From Rhodococcus jostii RHA1 (GTDB taxonomy: Bacteria; Actinomycetota; Actinomycetes; Mycobacteriales; Mycobacteriaceae), in the NCBI RefSeq assembly GCF_000014565.1, contig NC_008268.1, positions 3,844,001-3,908,000 on the forward strand: DNA of 64,000 nucleotides. The letters are read 5' to 3'. The notes under the pieces are model-generated. The model did not search any database, was not told the origin of the DNA, and worked only from the letters and a program-made list of their open reading frames with translations. The position numbers and the translations under genes were made by a program. This document shows positions 26,791 through 36,819 of the stretch, one piece after another (within the stretch, counting starts at the first letter, position 1; every line of letters begins with the position of its first letter).

Positions 26791-27156
26791 CTATGTACTC
26801 CTCTGTTCGTCCACGTTCGCCGGACAGCAACGACGGCCACCCGCATGACGGTCGCGACGGGCAGGGACCGGGTCCCACCCACCAGGGTGCCAGGGGGCAC
26901 ACTTCGCCAACCGAACCACCGTCAAAAAAAGGCCTTTGATCACCCCGTGGGTACGCAGGGATTCCACCGCGTACTCGCTACAGGTCGGCATGAACCGGCA
27001 GGTCGGCATCCTCAGGGGCGACACATACGTCCGGTAGAGCTCGATGAAGAAAATGAGAGTGCGCGCCGGCAACGCACGGACCGACTTCCACGCGGAAGAG
27101 GCCGAGGAGGTGGCCTCGGCCGTATCGGCGCGCGACTCGTGGAGTGCGCTTTTCAT
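26791..27156 (-). CDS. yidD: Membrane protein insertion efficiency factor YidD
   Basis: 121 aa. The conserved core [22 protein letters not shown] (split here as [17 protein letters not shown]) and [12 protein letters not shown] identify the family. It has a longer N-terminal region and a basic C-terminal tail. It overlaps rnpA by 4 bp (27153-27156) and ends 5 bp before yidC, a compact operon. It is thought to assist YidC-dependent insertion at the membrane surface. Confidence 0.93.
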   Translation of the reverse strand: MKSALHESRADTAEATSSASSAWKSVRALPARTLIFFIELYRTYVSPLRMPTCRFMPTCSEYAVESLRTHGVIKGLFLTVVRLAKCAPWHPGGWDPVPARRDRHAGGRRCCPANVDEQRST

Positions 27157-27530
27157 GCGGAGGTACTCACGGGCGCAAGAAGGTCCAATCGAAGGAGACC
27201 TGCACGGAGTTGCTTCTCCAGGTCCCGGCTACTTGCAGTCGCAGCTCCCGGAAGAGCCCGAATCACCACATCGGTGCCCCGTGGAACCACGTCCACGAGG
27301 TCGATGCAGATATGACGAAGCCGGCGTGCGACTCGATGTCGAATCACCGCCGGCCCGACAGCCTTACTCACAACCAGTCCGAATCGCGGACCGCCGCTAC
27401 TCACCAGCTCATCTGCCTGCGCACGGTCGAATGCGTGCACAACCAAGTCGCGTCTTCCCATCCGACGACCACGTCGCACAGTCATCGAAAAATCTGAATG
27501 ACGACGCAATCGGTGCGGCTCAGGCAACAC
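27153..27530 (-). CDS. rnpA: Ribonuclease P protein component
   Basis: 125 aa basic protein from GTG 27530. [24 protein letters not shown] carries the RNR-like signature of the family. It joins the RnpB RNA to mature the 5' ends of tRNAs. It lies 27 bp downstream of rpmH, the usual arrangement, and overlaps yidD. Confidence 0.95.
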   Translation of the reverse strand: MLPEPHRLRRHSDFSMTVRRGRRMGRRDLVVHAFDRAQADELVSSGGPRFGLVVSKAVGPAVIRHRVARRLRHICIDLVDVVPRGTDVVIRALPGAATASSRDLEKQLRAGLLRLDLLAPVSTSA

Positions 27531-27557
27531 CCCGAGCTCCCGAACCCAGTGTCGGGA

Positions 27558-27701
27558 TCAGGCGGTGAGAGATTCGCGGCCCTTACGGCGACGCGCCGAA
27601 ACGATTGCACGACCCGCACGGGTCCGCATACGAAGACGGAAGCCGTGAACGCGCGCGCGGCGTCGGTTGTTCGGCTGGAACGTCCGCTTGCCCTTGGCCA
27701 C
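27558..27701 (-). CDS. rpmH: 50S ribosomal protein L34
   Basis: 47 aa, GTG start at 27701 preceded by GAGGAGTGTTGACC. The sequence begins (M)[21 protein letters not shown] and ends [10 protein letters not shown], nearly invariant for actinobacterial L34. The open frame extends 14 codons upstream, but these are not part of L34. First gene of the leftward operon. Confidence 0.98.
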   Translation of the reverse strand: MAKGKRTFQPNNRRRARVHGFRLRMRTRAGRAIVSARRRKGRESLTA

Positions 27702-27743
27702 GGTCAACACTCCTCGAAGTTCATCGACGCCTCCCGGCGTCAT

Positions 27744-28440
27744 GGATCTAACATTGGCGAAAACTCAGGTGTTCATCCACAGGGTGGGGATGGAACGACT
27801 CCGAAACTGGACTCGAGCCAGCACGAAACCGCCACCTCACCACAGGGTGACTGTTCGAGAGTACTTACCACTCACGGTCAGGTCAAACTCGCTCACCTGC
27901 GATTCCCCCGCGAATCGGTTGACCGACACGCCGAGGATCGACAAATGCTTGCACCCCAACTTCCAATGTGCCAAACCGCTGTGAGGTTGCCGACACTGTT
28001 GCTAGCGTCTATGCATGGTCTCGCCGATGAACCCTGATCGAGTGCCCAGCTCTCGACTTCACCGTTCTCATCTGCATATTCACCACAATTCATCCACAGG
28101 GCACAGATGGTGTGCCGCTTCGGATCGCCACGAGGGTTGTTGACACCCTTCACTTCCCGGGTCCGTGAACCCGCTCATCCAGGCTTCGCATGCATAAGCG
28201 CAGGTCAGCGCGCTGGATCTGGACTCCTCGCCATGCAACGGCGTCTCGACAGGAGGCGTCTGCACTTTGTCCACATCTGTGGATAATTGTGTGGAAACAC
28301 TGTTCAGATGGCATATTCGTAGGTCCGTACGGGGTCCATCCTCAGGTCGGGGAAGCTACCGATTCCACCTCGACGACGGCACCGACACTCGACTCGGCAC
28401 CGCTGGCGCCGAATCCGCGAACACACTGGGGAGGAACCAC
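27744..28440. promoter_or_regulatory. rpmH-dnaA divergent regulatory region with DnaA boxes
   Basis: About 700 bp without a gene. It contains TTGTCCACA (28267-28275), TGTGGATAA (28278-28286) and a weaker TGTGGAAAC (28290-28298), closely packed 143-174 bp upstream of dnaA. Single TCATCCACA boxes lie at 28090-28098 and 27773-27781. The cluster probably serves DnaA autoregulation or an auxiliary part of the origin. Confidence 0.7.
27858..27886 (-). promoter_or_regulatory. Candidate sigma-A promoter for rpmH operon
   Basis: On the minus strand TTGACC (27886-27881), a 17-nt spacer, then TACTCT (27863-27858). The -10 lies 157 bp upstream of the rpmH start, implying a long leader. By consensus match only. 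Confidence 0.45.
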
Positions 28441-30027
28441 GTGAACGACGATCCGAATGCGCTCGCACGGATCTGGATCGACGTCGTCGCTGACCTCACT
28501 TCCGATTCGCCCGGCGGCGATCTGCCGCCGTTGACGAGGGGACAGAAGGCGTGGTTGGCGCTCGTCAAACCGCTGACGCTCGCACAGGGCTTCGCGCTCC
28601 TGTCCGTTCCGTCGCCCTTCGCGCAGGAGGCGATCGAGCGGGATCTCCGTGAACCGATCCTCCACGCCCTCGGCCGGCATCTCGGTGAGCAGGTCGAAGG
28701 CCTCGGTGTGCGTATCGCGGCCCCGGTCGACGACGAACCCGAATCCGATCCGCCGAGCCGGGACCACCGGCCCGAGCCGGAACCTCTCCACACGCCTCGC
28801 CACCTCGAGCCCTCCGTCACCAGTTCCGGGTCGTTCCGCAGGCGCCGGTTCGGTTCCGGAGAGGATCAGCCCTACTCCGACACGACGGACTTCGAGGAAG
28901 TCGACGACGACCGCGAGGCCCTCGCCAGCGTCCACGAATCCTGGCCGTCGTACTTCACGAAGCCCCCGTCCGGCCCGGCACCGTCGGCGACCGGGGGGAA
29001 CAGCCTCAACGCGAAGTACACGTTCGACACGTTCGTGATCGGCTCGTCCAACCGGTTCGCCCACGCCGCGGCGGTCGCCATCGCCGAGGCGCCGGCACGC
29101 GCGTACAACCCGTTGTTCGTGTGGGGAGCGTCCGGCCTCGGCAAGACGCATCTCCTGCACGCCGCCGGCCACTACGCCCAGCGGCTGTTCCCGGGGATGC
29201 GGGTGAAGTACGTCTCCACCGAGGAGTTCACCAACGACTTCATCAACAGCCTCCGAGACGACCGCAAGGTGGCGTTCAAGCGCCGCTACCGCGAGACCGA
29301 CGTGCTGCTGGTCGACGACATCCAGTTCATCGAGGGCAAGGAAGGTATCCAGGAGGAGTTCTTCCACACCTTCAACACCCTGCACAACGCGAACAAGCAG
29401 ATCGTCGTCTCGTCCGACCGGCCGCCGAAGCAGCTGGCGACACTCGAGGAACGACTGCGTACCAGGTTCGAATGGGGCCTGATCACCGACGTTCAGCCAC
29501 CCGAACTCGAGACCCGCATCGCGATCCTCAGCAAGAAGGCCCGAATGGACCGCCTCGAGGTGCCCGACGACGTCCTCGAGTTGATCGCCTCCCGGATCGA
29601 ACGCAACATCCGGGAACTCGAGGGTGCCCTCATTCGTGTGACGGCGTTCGCATCCCTGAACAGGCAACCCCTGGACCTCACGCTCGCCGAGGTGGTGCTG
29701 CGCGACCTGATGCCGGATTCGTCGAGTCTCGAGATCAATGCGGCGACGATCATGGCGGTCACCGCGGAGTACTTCAACATGTCCATCGACGACCTCTGTG
29801 GCCCCGGTAAGGCCCGTCCGCTGGCGTCCGCCCGCCAGATCTCCATGTACCTGTGCCGCGAACTCACCGATCTGTCCCTGCCGAAGATCGGGCAGACCTT
29901 CGGCCGCGACCACACCACCGTGATGTACGCGGACAAGAAGATTCGCAAGGAGATGACGGAGCGGCGGAAGGTCTACGACCAGGTCCAGGAGCTGACCGCC
30001 CGGATCAAACAGCGTTCCAAGAGGTAG
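28441..30027 (+). CDS. dnaA: Chromosomal replication initiator DnaA
   Basis: 528 aa from GTG 28441 with GGGGAGGAACCAC upstream. Upstream in-frame codons to 28267 run through the DnaA boxes and were rejected. Domain I is at the N-terminus ([19 protein letters not shown]), followed by a long Pro/Glu/Arg-rich domain II. Domain III AAA+ has the Walker [11 protein letters not shown] (about residues 229-238) and Walker [13 protein letters not shown]. Domain IV carries the signature [14 protein letters not shown]. It opens the origin at DnaA boxes flanking the gene. An intrinsic terminator follows. Confidence 0.98.
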   Translation: MNDDPNALARIWIDVVADLTSDSPGGDLPPLTRGQKAWLALVKPLTLAQGFALLSVPSPFAQEAIERDLREPILHALGRHLGEQVEGLGVRIAAPVDDEPESDPPSRDHRPEPEPLHTPRHLEPSVTSSGSFRRRRFGSGEDQPYSDTTDFEEVDDDREALASVHESWPSYFTKPPSGPAPSATGGNSLNAKYTFDTFVIGSSNRFAHAAAVAIAEAPARAYNPLFVWGASGLGKTHLLHAAGHYAQRLFPGMRVKYVSTEEFTNDFINSLRDDRKVAFKRRYRETDVLLVDDIQFIEGKEGIQEEFFHTFNTLHNANKQIVVSSDRPPKQLATLEERLRTRFEWGLITDVQPPELETRIAILSKKARMDRLEVPDDVLELIASRIERNIRELEGALIRVTAFASLNRQPLDLTLAEVVLRDLMPDSSSLEINAATIMAVTAEYFNMSIDDLCGPGKARPLASARQISMYLCRELTDLSLPKIGQTFGRDHTTVMYADKKIRKEMTERRKVYDQVQELTARIKQRSKR

Positions 30028-30043
30028 TCGCCGTCCCGCCACT

Positions 30044-30080
30044 CCTGTGCCCCTGGTAGCTCGCCTACCGGGGGCACAGG
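30044..30080 (+). terminator. dnaA terminator
   Basis: A 16-bp stem (30044-30059 with 30065-30080, one G-T type mismatch), a 5-nt loop, then TCGTTTCG. It starts 17 bp after the dnaA stop. Confidence 0.75.
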
Positions 30081-30673
30081 TCGTTTCGGGGGAACTGCAG
30101 GGCCGCGGCAACTCGAGGGGCTCCTCGAGCCGGTCCTCGAGGGTTGGCTCGAGCGGGTCCTCGAGGACCCGCTCGAGGGTCTACTCGAGGCTCGTGCGAA
30201 CCCCCGCCGATACGACACGCCGGTGCAACACGCCGACGCCGGGACCTGGGATAAAGCATGCACACCTGTGGATAAGTGTGGGGATGAGGTGGAATCTCTG
30301 TGGACAGAACGTGCAGAACTTTGAACAACCTCGAGTAGTCCACATGGGTGCCGGATTGGTCCTCGAGTTTGTCCTCGAGAATTCCCCATACGACGACGCG
30401 GACGGACCAGCGGCTACACGCCTTCGTCCACAGATTCCACAGGACCTAATAGTACTTCTCATTAATTCTTATAAAAACCTCTTTGAAAACAGGGTTGGGG
30501 ACAGCGTCGGTTCACAGGCCTCGGTCGTCGACTCGAGGACGCGACGGTTCCGCTTTCAACTTCGTCCTCGAGGGCATACGGTTATGCATCGCCGCTCTGT
30601 GAAAGACTGCAGTGCTGTGGTCACGGCCCGACCGTGGCGAACAACCGTGCCTACCGAGAGGAACAACCCGGCG
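30081..30673. other. oriC, dnaA-dnaN intergenic origin
   Basis: About 600 bp between dnaA and dnaN, where mycobacterial oriC lies. DnaA-box-like 9-mers: TGTGGATAA (30267-30275), TGTGGACAG (30299-30307), TAGTCCACA (30336-30344), TCGTCCACA (30424-30432), GATTCCACA (30433-30441). An AT-rich stretch at about 30446-30488 (AATAGTACTTCTCATTAATT and TATAAAAACC) is the likely unwinding element. The left part carries the CTCGAG array. A long open frame continuous with dnaN crosses it but has no protein-like composition. Confidence 0.85.
30112..30189. repeat. Seven CTCGAG palindromes at exact 12-bp spacing in the origin
   Basis: CTCGAG begins at 30112, 30124, 30136, 30148, 30160, 30172 and 30184; the six bases between copies vary. 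Five more CTCGAG copies follow in the same spacer (30330, 30362, 30374, 30532, 30567), with 30362 and 30374 again 12 bp apart. Bases 30148-30177 are a perfect 30-bp palindrome with CTCGAG at its ends and centre. Confidence 0.95.
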
Positions 30674-31858
30674 ATGGAGCTTGGAAGCCTGAAGTTTCGT
30701 GTCTCCCGGGAAGAATTCGCTGATTCAGTGGCATGGGTCGCTCGCAGTCTGCCGTCGCGGCCTCCTGTCCCCGTTCTCGGCGGTGTTCTCTTGGACGCGA
30801 CCGAGCAAGGGTTGACGGTTTCCGGATTCGACTACGAGGTATCGGCCCAGGTCAGGGTCGCAGCCGAGGTTGGCAGCGCCGGTCAGGTCCTCGTCTCCGG
30901 CAAGCTTCTCGCCGACATCACGAAATCGCTTCCCAACAAGCCGGTCGACGTGACTCTCGAAGGCACCCGCGTGCTGATCACGTGCGGAAGCGCCAAGTTC
31001 TCCCTGCCCACCATGCCGGTCGAGGACTATCCCCAGCTTCCGCAGTTGCCGCAGCAGACCGGCTCGATTCCCGCCGACGTCTTCTCCGAAGCGATCAGTC
31101 AGGTGGCTGTCGCGGCGGGCAAGGACGACACCCTGCCGATGCTCACCGGCATTCGCGTCGAGATCGAGCGCAACGCGATCGTGCTCGCCGCCACCGACCG
31201 GTTCCGTCTCGCGGTCCGTGAACTCGAGTGGTCGCCGGCGAACCCCGACACCACTGCGGCCGTCCTCATCCCCGCGAAGACGCTGTCCGAATCGGCGAAA
31301 ACGCTTGCGGGAGATGCCACGTCGCCGGTCGAGCTGGCGCTCGGTTCGGGTTCCGCAGTCGGCAACGACGGCCTCCTCGGCATCGTCAACGACGGCCGCC
31401 GCACCACCACCCGGTTGCTGGACGCCGAGTTCCCGAAGTTCCGGCAGCTGCTGCCGTCCGAGCACACGGCACTGGCCACCGTCGAAATCGCTCCGCTCGT
31501 CGAGGCGATCAAGCGTGTTGCCCTCGTCGCCGAGCGCGGTGCGCAGGTCCGCCTGCAGTTCTCCACCGAGGGACTTCTCCTCTCCGCGGGTGGCGACGAT
31601 GCGGGCCGCGCCGAGGAAGGCTTGAACGCGGTCTTCCAGGGTGAGCCGCTGACGATCGCCTTCAACCCCGGCTACCTGATCGACGGACTGTCCTCGCTGC
31701 ACAGCGAGCAGGTGCTGTTCGGCTTCACGACCCCGAGCCGCCCCGCCGTGCTGCGTCCGGCCACCGAGGACGAGATCGAGCCCGACGATTCCGGCAACTT
31801 CGCGGCCCCGGAGAGCGCGTACACGTACCTGCTGATGCCGGTGCGTCTCCCGGGCTGA
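30674..31858 (+). CDS. dnaN: DNA polymerase III beta sliding clamp
   Basis: 394 aa from ATG 30674, which begins the conserved sequence [21 protein letters not shown]. The frame is open far upstream through oriC, but GAGAGGAAC before this ATG and family alignment fix the start; GTG 30650 is a close alternative. Recognised by [36 protein letters not shown] and the C-terminal [10 protein letters not shown]. It forms a dimeric ring that tethers polymerase. It is followed by gnd. Confidence 0.98.
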   Translation: MELGSLKFRVSREEFADSVAWVARSLPSRPPVPVLGGVLLDATEQGLTVSGFDYEVSAQVRVAAEVGSAGQVLVSGKLLADITKSLPNKPVDVTLEGTRVLITCGSAKFSLPTMPVEDYPQLPQLPQQTGSIPADVFSEAISQVAVAAGKDDTLPMLTGIRVEIERNAIVLAATDRFRLAVRELEWSPANPDTTAAVLIPAKTLSESAKTLAGDATSPVELALGSGSAVGNDGLLGIVNDGRRTTTRLLDAEFPKFRQLLPSEHTALATVEIAPLVEAIKRVALVAERGAQVRLQFSTEGLLLSAGGDDAGRAEEGLNAVFQGEPLTIAFNPGYLIDGLSSLHSEQVLFGFTTPSRPAVLRPATEDEIEPDDSGNFAAPESAYTYLLMPVRLPG

Positions 31859-31920
31859 CCGTTTCGCGGAAGCGAAAGCAGCACTGCCGAACGAAATCTC
31901 ACGAGTGGACGGAGATCACG

Positions 31921-32832
31921 ATGCAGATCGGGTTGGTCGGGCTCGGAAAGATGGGATTCAACATGCGCGAGCGGTTGCGCGCGCACGGGCACGAGGTGGT
32001 CGGTTACGACCCCCGCCCCGATGTCACGGATGTGGCGTCGCTCGCGGAACTCGCGCGGCGACTCGAGTCTCCCCGAGTCGTGTGGGTGATGGTTCCGGCA
32101 GGAAAGATCACCCAGGACACGGTGACCGAGCTGTCGTCGGTGCTCGAGACCGGCGACCTGGTGATCGACGGCGGCAACTCGAGATACACCGACGACAAAG
32201 TCCACGGTGAGCTGCTGGGTTCCCGCGGCATCGGCTACCTCGACTGCGGTGTGTCCGGCGGGGTCTGGGGACTCGAGGACGGCTACGGCATGATGGTCGG
32301 CGGATCGGACGCGGACGTCGAGCGGGCGCTGCCGATCTTCGACGCTCTGCGCCCCGAGGGGGAGCGTGCGGACGGCTTCGTCCACGCCGGCCCGGTCGGT
32401 GCAGGCCACTACGCGAAGATGATCCACAACGGCATCGAATACGGACTGATGCAGGCGTACGCCGAGGGCTACGAGCTGCTCGAGGCGGAAGACCTCGTCA
32501 CGGACGTCCACGGTGTGCTGCGCGCGTGGACCAAGGGCACGGTGGTCCGGTCGTGGCTGCTGGAGCTGCTCGTCAAGGCATTGGGTGAGGATCCCGATTT
32601 CGCCGAGATCTCCGGTTACACAGACGATTCCGGTGAGGGTCGTTGGACGGTGCTCGAGGCGATCGATCATGCCGTGCCCGCACCGGTCATCTCGGCCGCG
32701 TTGTTCGCGCGGTTCGCCTCCCGGCAGGACGATTCCCCCGCGATGAAGGCCGTCTCGGCGCTGCGCAACCAGTTCGGTGGTCACGCCGTGAAGAAGGCGG
32801 CAGGCGAGGCAGAAGCCGGTTCTGGAACGTAG
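31921..32832 (+). CDS. gnd: 6-phosphogluconate dehydrogenase, decarboxylating (short NAD-type)
   Basis: 303 aa. The Rossmann motif GLVGLGKMGFNM is at residues 4-15, followed by WVMVPAG, the signature DGGNSRYTDD and the catalytic HAGPVGAGHYAKMIHNGIEYG (Lys and His of 6PGDH). The length fits the short GndA-like/YqeC type rather than the 470-residue enzyme. It converts 6-phosphogluconate to ribulose 5-phosphate plus CO2. The stop directly abuts the recF GTG, so translation is coupled. gnd between dnaN and recF is the order known in mycobacteria outside M. tuberculosis and in related genera. Confidence 0.93.
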   Translation: MQIGLVGLGKMGFNMRERLRAHGHEVVGYDPRPDVTDVASLAELARRLESPRVVWVMVPAGKITQDTVTELSSVLETGDLVIDGGNSRYTDDKVHGELLGSRGIGYLDCGVSGGVWGLEDGYGMMVGGSDADVERALPIFDALRPEGERADGFVHAGPVGAGHYAKMIHNGIEYGLMQAYAEGYELLEAEDLVTDVHGVLRAWTKGTVVRSWLLELLVKALGEDPDFAEISGYTDDSGEGRWTVLEAIDHAVPAPVISAALFARFASRQDDSPAMKAVSALRNQFGGHAVKKAAGEAEAGSGT

Positions 32833-34065
32833 GTGTTCGTTCGCGCACTCTCGCTCAGAGACTTCCGTTCCTGGGACGCTCTCGGTCTCACCCTGCGTCC
32901 GGGCTGCACCGTCTTCGTCGGACCCAACGGGCACGGCAAGACGAACGTGCTCGAGGCGCTCGGCTACCTGTCGACCCTCTCGTCGCATCGGGTCAGCTCG
33001 GACGCCCCGTTGATCAGGACGGGGACCGGTCAGGCGTTCGCCGGAGCTACCGTCGTCAACGCCGGCCGGGAACTGACCGTCGATCTCGAGTTGAACGAGG
33101 GCAAGTCCAACAGGGCGCGGATCAACCAGTCACCCACCCGGCGGCCGCGGGAGATTCTCGGGATTCTGCAGACGGTGCTGTTCGCGCCGGAGGATCTGTC
33201 GCTGGTCCGCGGTGATCCGGGGGATCGGCGGCGCTATCTCGACGAACTCCTCACGTCCCGTATCCCACGGATGGCGGCGGTGCGCGCCGATTACGACCGG
33301 GTGCTGCGGCAGCGGTCGGCGCTGCTCAAGACCGCGGGCGGCGCGCTGCGACGGGTGTCTCGCGGCAGCGGCCGGCCGAGTGAGGACGGCGCGAGCGCCC
33401 TTGCCACGCTGGAGGTCTGGGACGGACATCTCGCCGCACACGGCGCACAGCTGCTCGCCGGGCGGCTCCACCTCGTCCATGATCTCGCGCCCCACCTGGC
33501 CGAGTCGTACCAATCGCTGGCGCCGGAGTCGAGGCCCGCGAGCATCCGCTACCGCTCGAGTCTGGGCTCCTCGCTGCCACCGGAGTTCACCGAACCGGCT
33601 CGAGTGCCCGAGGCGGGCGACATCGCGTTCCTCGAGGAGCGATTCCTTCAGGAGCTTTCCGTGATGCGCTCCAAGGAAATCGAGCGCGGGGTGTGTCTCG
33701 TCGGACCGCATCGTGACGATCTCGAACTGCACCTCGGCGACACCCCGGCGAAGGGATTCGCAAGTCACGGTGAGTCGTGGTCATTCGCGCTGTCGTTGCG
33801 GCTCGCGGGATTCGCCCTGCTGCGCTCGGACGGCAGCGATCCCGTCCTCATGCTCGACGACGTGTTCGCCGAACTCGACCGTCGCCGACGGCGCGCACTC
33901 GCCAAGGTCGCGTTGGACGCGGAACAGGTGCTGATCACGGCTGCCGTGCCGGAAGATGTTCCGGAGGAACTCGACGCCGTCCGATTCGGTGTGGAGGCCC
34001 GCGACACCGATCGAGGACGGATATCGCACATCGTGGAAGAGCCGGAGGACCGCAGTGACGGATGA
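32833..34065 (+). CDS. recF: DNA replication/repair protein RecF
   Basis: 410 aa SMC-like ATPase from GTG 32833. Walker [10 protein letters not shown] is at residues 30-38, and an ABC-type signature precedes the Walker [17 protein letters not shown]. It loads RecA at gapped DNA through RecOR. It starts immediately at the gnd stop and overlaps the dciA start by 11 bp. Confidence 0.96.
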   Translation: MFVRALSLRDFRSWDALGLTLRPGCTVFVGPNGHGKTNVLEALGYLSTLSSHRVSSDAPLIRTGTGQAFAGATVVNAGRELTVDLELNEGKSNRARINQSPTRRPREILGILQTVLFAPEDLSLVRGDPGDRRRYLDELLTSRIPRMAAVRADYDRVLRQRSALLKTAGGALRRVSRGSGRPSEDGASALATLEVWDGHLAAHGAQLLAGRLHLVHDLAPHLAESYQSLAPESRPASIRYRSSLGSSLPPEFTEPARVPEAGDIAFLEERFLQELSVMRSKEIERGVCLVGPHRDDLELHLGDTPAKGFASHGESWSFALSLRLAGFALLRSDGSDPVLMLDDVFAELDRRRRRALAKVALDAEQVLITAAVPEDVPEELDAVRFGVEARDTDRGRISHIVEEPEDRSDG

Positions 34066-34621
34066 TCTCGAACCCACCGCACCGGCAGCGGCGGCCCCCG
34101 AACCGGAAGTGAAGGGAATCGACCTCGCCCGCCGTGCCCTCGAGGAGGCGCGTGCCGCGGCGAAGGCGAGCGGAAAATCTGTCGGGCAGGGCCGCCGATC
34201 CGGAACCGGTGTCCGGGCCCTGCGCGCCCGGCGTCGACGCGGATGGTCGGGTCCGGGGCCGGACGACCGCGATCCGCAGCCGTTCGGTGCACTGACCAAC
34301 GCGATCGCGAAACAGCGCGGCTGGTCGCCCAAGGTGTCCGAGGGGACGGTCCTCGGTCGGTGGGTGCAGGTGGTCGGTGAGGACATCGCCGCGCACGCCG
34401 AACCGACGGGGCTGCGGGACGGGATCCTGAGCGTCTCCGCGGAGTCGACGGCCTGGGCGACGCAGCTTCGGATGATGCAGTCGCAGATTCTCGCGAAGAT
34501 CGCCGCGGCCGTCGGCGACGGCGTCGTGAAGTCGTTGCGGATCACCGGTCCGACCGCTCCGAGCTGGCGAAAAGGGGAACGGCACATCCGGGGGCGCGGC
34601 CCCCGGGACACCTACGGATAG
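34055..34621 (+). CDS. dciA: DciA family protein (DUF721/DciA helicase-loader type)
   Basis: 188 aa from GTG 34055, inside the recF 3' end with GGAGGACC ahead. The N-terminal 80 residues are basic and Ala/Arg-rich. The DciA fold follows: [28 protein letters not shown] and [22 protein letters not shown]. DciA assists loading of the replicative helicase DnaB in bacteria without DnaC. Counterpart of M. tuberculosis Rv0004. The longer frame from 33956 runs inside recF and was rejected. Confidence 0.9.
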   Translation: MTDDLEPTAPAAAAPEPEVKGIDLARRALEEARAAAKASGKSVGQGRRSGTGVRALRARRRRGWSGPGPDDRDPQPFGALTNAIAKQRGWSPKVSEGTVLGRWVQVVGEDIAAHAEPTGLRDGILSVSAESTAWATQLRMMQSQILAKIAAAVGDGVVKSLRITGPTAPSWRKGERHIRGRGPRDTYG

Positions 34622-34746
34622 GCCGGAGCGGACGTTCGGTTCCTGGTTTTGTCTATTACCCGGTGTTACAGTTACTCCAGGTTTTCGAGTGAACTGTGCC
34701 ACAGGCCTCCGTCGTGGCGCAGCCGCCGGCACGAAGGAGTATTGAG

Positions 34747-35655
34747 ATGTCCGCCCCGACTGCACCCCGGAACGCGATCCCCGAACCGGACCACATCCTG
34801 TTGCAGGCCAGGAACGTGGAGTTCGACTGGTCGAACCTCCCCATGCACTGGATCCCGGGCGACCCGTTCAGCACGCACGCCCTCAACGTCCTGCATCTGC
34901 TCCTGCCCGCGGGCGAGGAGTGGTTCGTCGAGACGTTCAAAGAGGCGCTGCCGCAGATCGAGGACGAGCAGCTCCGCGACGACGTGGTCGGGTTCATCGG
35001 CCAGGAGGCGATGCACGCCAACGCCCACACCGGCGTGCTGGTGCACCTGAAGGAGAAGGGTCTCGACCCGACGCCGTTCACCGAGCAGATGGAATGGACG
35101 TTCTCCAAGATCCTCGGACCGCGACCGCTCACCGGTCTGCGGGAGAAGAACTACCTGATCGAGCGGCTGGCGGTCATCGCCGCCATCGAGCACATCACCG
35201 CGTTCCTCGGCGACTGGGTACTCAATGCCGAGGGACTCGATCGCTCCGGCATGCATCCGACGATGCTCGACCTGCTGCGCTGGCACGGCGCCGAGGAGGT
35301 GGAGCACCGCTCCGTGGCATACGACGTCATGCGGTACTTCGACAAGCGTGAGTCCCGGCGGATCCGCACCCAGGTGATCGTCACCCCGGTCATCGTGTGG
35401 CTGTGGGTGCGCGGCACCCGGTTCCTCATGCGCAACGATCCCGAGCTCGCCCAGTGGTCGGCGCACCGGCGTAAGCCGCATCTGACCGATTTCTTCGCGG
35501 CAGGCAAGCGCGGCACCCTCCCGACGGCCCGGGAACTCGGCAAGCGGATGTCGACGTACTTCACGCGTTCGTACCACCCGAGCAACGAGGGTTCGACGGC
35601 GCAGGCCGTGAAGTACCTGGCCTCCTCGCCCGCAGCTCAGGCGGCCGAACGATGA
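34747..35655 (+). CDS. Ferritin-like di-iron protein annotated as PF10118 metal-dependent hydrolase
   Basis: 302 aa, ATG 34747 with AAGGAG upstream. The family name is predicted metal-dependent hydrolase, but the visible ligands form a carboxylate di-iron pattern: Glu57/Glu58 (AGEEWF), E87xxH90 (GQEAMH), Glu148 (AAIEHI) and E184xxH187 (EEVEH), the E, ExxH, E, ExxH order of ferritin-like di-iron oxygenases. One hydrophobic segment (about 208-220) suggests membrane contact. It overlaps a [2Fe-2S] reductase by 4 bp (ATGA at 35652), so an oxygenase with dedicated reductase is plausible; that is inference. Confidence 0.75.
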   Translation: MSAPTAPRNAIPEPDHILLQARNVEFDWSNLPMHWIPGDPFSTHALNVLHLLLPAGEEWFVETFKEALPQIEDEQLRDDVVGFIGQEAMHANAHTGVLVHLKEKGLDPTPFTEQMEWTFSKILGPRPLTGLREKNYLIERLAVIAAIEHITAFLGDWVLNAEGLDRSGMHPTMLDLLRWHGAEEVEHRSVAYDVMRYFDKRESRRIRTQVIVTPVIVWLWVRGTRFLMRNDPELAQWSAHRRKPHLTDFFAAGKRGTLPTARELGKRMSTYFTRSYHPSNEGSTAQAVKYLASSPAAQAAER

Positions 35656-36770
35656 AGCTGTCGCAGGTGCGGGAGGTGCTCACCGGGCAGGGCCTGCCCC
35701 GCTACGACGCTCCCCCGGACATCAAGGGGCGACCGCGCCCCGACCGCGCCATGCGGATCACCGAGGCCGTGGCCGCCAAGTATCTCCGCGTTCTCACCGC
35801 GTATGAATACAACCCGGGCGTCGCCGGTCACAACCCGGACGTGACGATGAAACTGGTTGTCTCCCAACGCGACGTCGTCGCACGGGACGAGAACGTCGTG
35901 CAGTTGCGGCTCGAGGCCGAGGACGGTGCGGAACTCCCTGCGTGGCAGCCGGGTTCGCACCTCGACTTCCACTTGCCGTCCGGTCTGCGACGTCAGTACT
36001 CGCTGTGCGGGGAACCGTCCGATCGCACGGGCTACAGTGTCGCCGTCCGCCGGATCCCCGAGGGCGGTGGGGGATCCCTCGAGATGCACGCGCTCGAACC
36101 GGGCACACCGGTGACGGTGCGCGGGCCCCGCAACGGGTTTCCCTTCGTCGGCGAGGGGAGTGCACTCTTCGTCGCCGGCGGAATCGGTATCACGCCGATC
36201 CTGGCGATGGTCCGGGCGGCACGCGACCTCGGAATGGACTGGCAGTTCGTGTACTCCGGCCGGTCGCGGGAGTCGATGCCGTTCCTCGACGAGATCGAAA
36301 CATTCGATCAGTCAAGGGTTTTCATCCGACCCGACGACGAGTTCGGACTGCCGACCGCCGGGGAGTTGCTGGAGCGTGCCGCGCCGGGCGGCGCCGTCTA
36401 CTGCTGCGGACCGACGCCGATGCTGGAGTCGGTACGCCGCGCGTTCCCCGGAAGCCCCGCCACCGCATTGCATTTCGAACGCTTCGGGGCTCCTCCGGTG
36501 CTCGACGGCACCGAATTCGAAGTGCAGCTCGTCAGCACCGGTGAGGTGCTCACCGTCCCCGCCGACGAATCCGCACTGACGGTGATCAAGAAGACGATGC
36601 CCGGAGTGGGGTACTCGTGCCAGCAGGGATTCTGCGGCACCTGCCGGGTGAAGGTGCTGTCCGGCACCCCGGATCACCGTGAGACGCGGCTCACCGACGC
36701 CGAGCAGGAGAACGAGATGCTGATCTGCGTGTCCCGCGCCGACAGCGGCCGTCTCGTCCTCGATCTGTAG
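35652..36770 (+). CDS. Flavin/[2Fe-2S] ferredoxin-NAD(P)H reductase (PDR/VanB type)
   Basis: 372 aa. A 60-residue N-terminal extension precedes the FAD/FMN-binding barrel with RRQYSLCG (about 113-120), then nucleotide binding (AGGIGITP, about 175-182, and CCGPTPMLE). The C-terminal plant-type ferredoxin domain carries YSCQQGFCGTC and a fourth Cys (LICVSRA). This is the phthalate dioxygenase reductase layout. Translationally coupled to the upstream di-iron protein, it probably delivers NAD(P)H electrons to it. An alpha/beta hydrolase follows after 49 bp. Confidence 0.9.
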   Translation: MKLSQVREVLTGQGLPRYDAPPDIKGRPRPDRAMRITEAVAAKYLRVLTAYEYNPGVAGHNPDVTMKLVVSQRDVVARDENVVQLRLEAEDGAELPAWQPGSHLDFHLPSGLRRQYSLCGEPSDRTGYSVAVRRIPEGGGGSLEMHALEPGTPVTVRGPRNGFPFVGEGSALFVAGGIGITPILAMVRAARDLGMDWQFVYSGRSRESMPFLDEIETFDQSRVFIRPDDEFGLPTAGELLERAAPGGAVYCCGPTPMLESVRRAFPGSPATALHFERFGAPPVLDGTEFEVQLVSTGEVLTVPADESALTVIKKTMPGVGYSCQQGFCGTCRVKVLSGTPDHRETRLTDAEQENEMLICVSRADSGRLVLDL

Positions 36771-36819
36771 TTCCCACCGTCGATCCCATACCCGAACCCG
36801 CACGACCAGAGGACCCACC

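Noticed and set aside
30047..30673. N-terminal extension of dnaN through oriC
   Set aside because: The frame is open, but it crosses DnaA boxes, the CTCGAG array and the AT-rich element, has no clamp similarity, and a better start with family match is at 30674.
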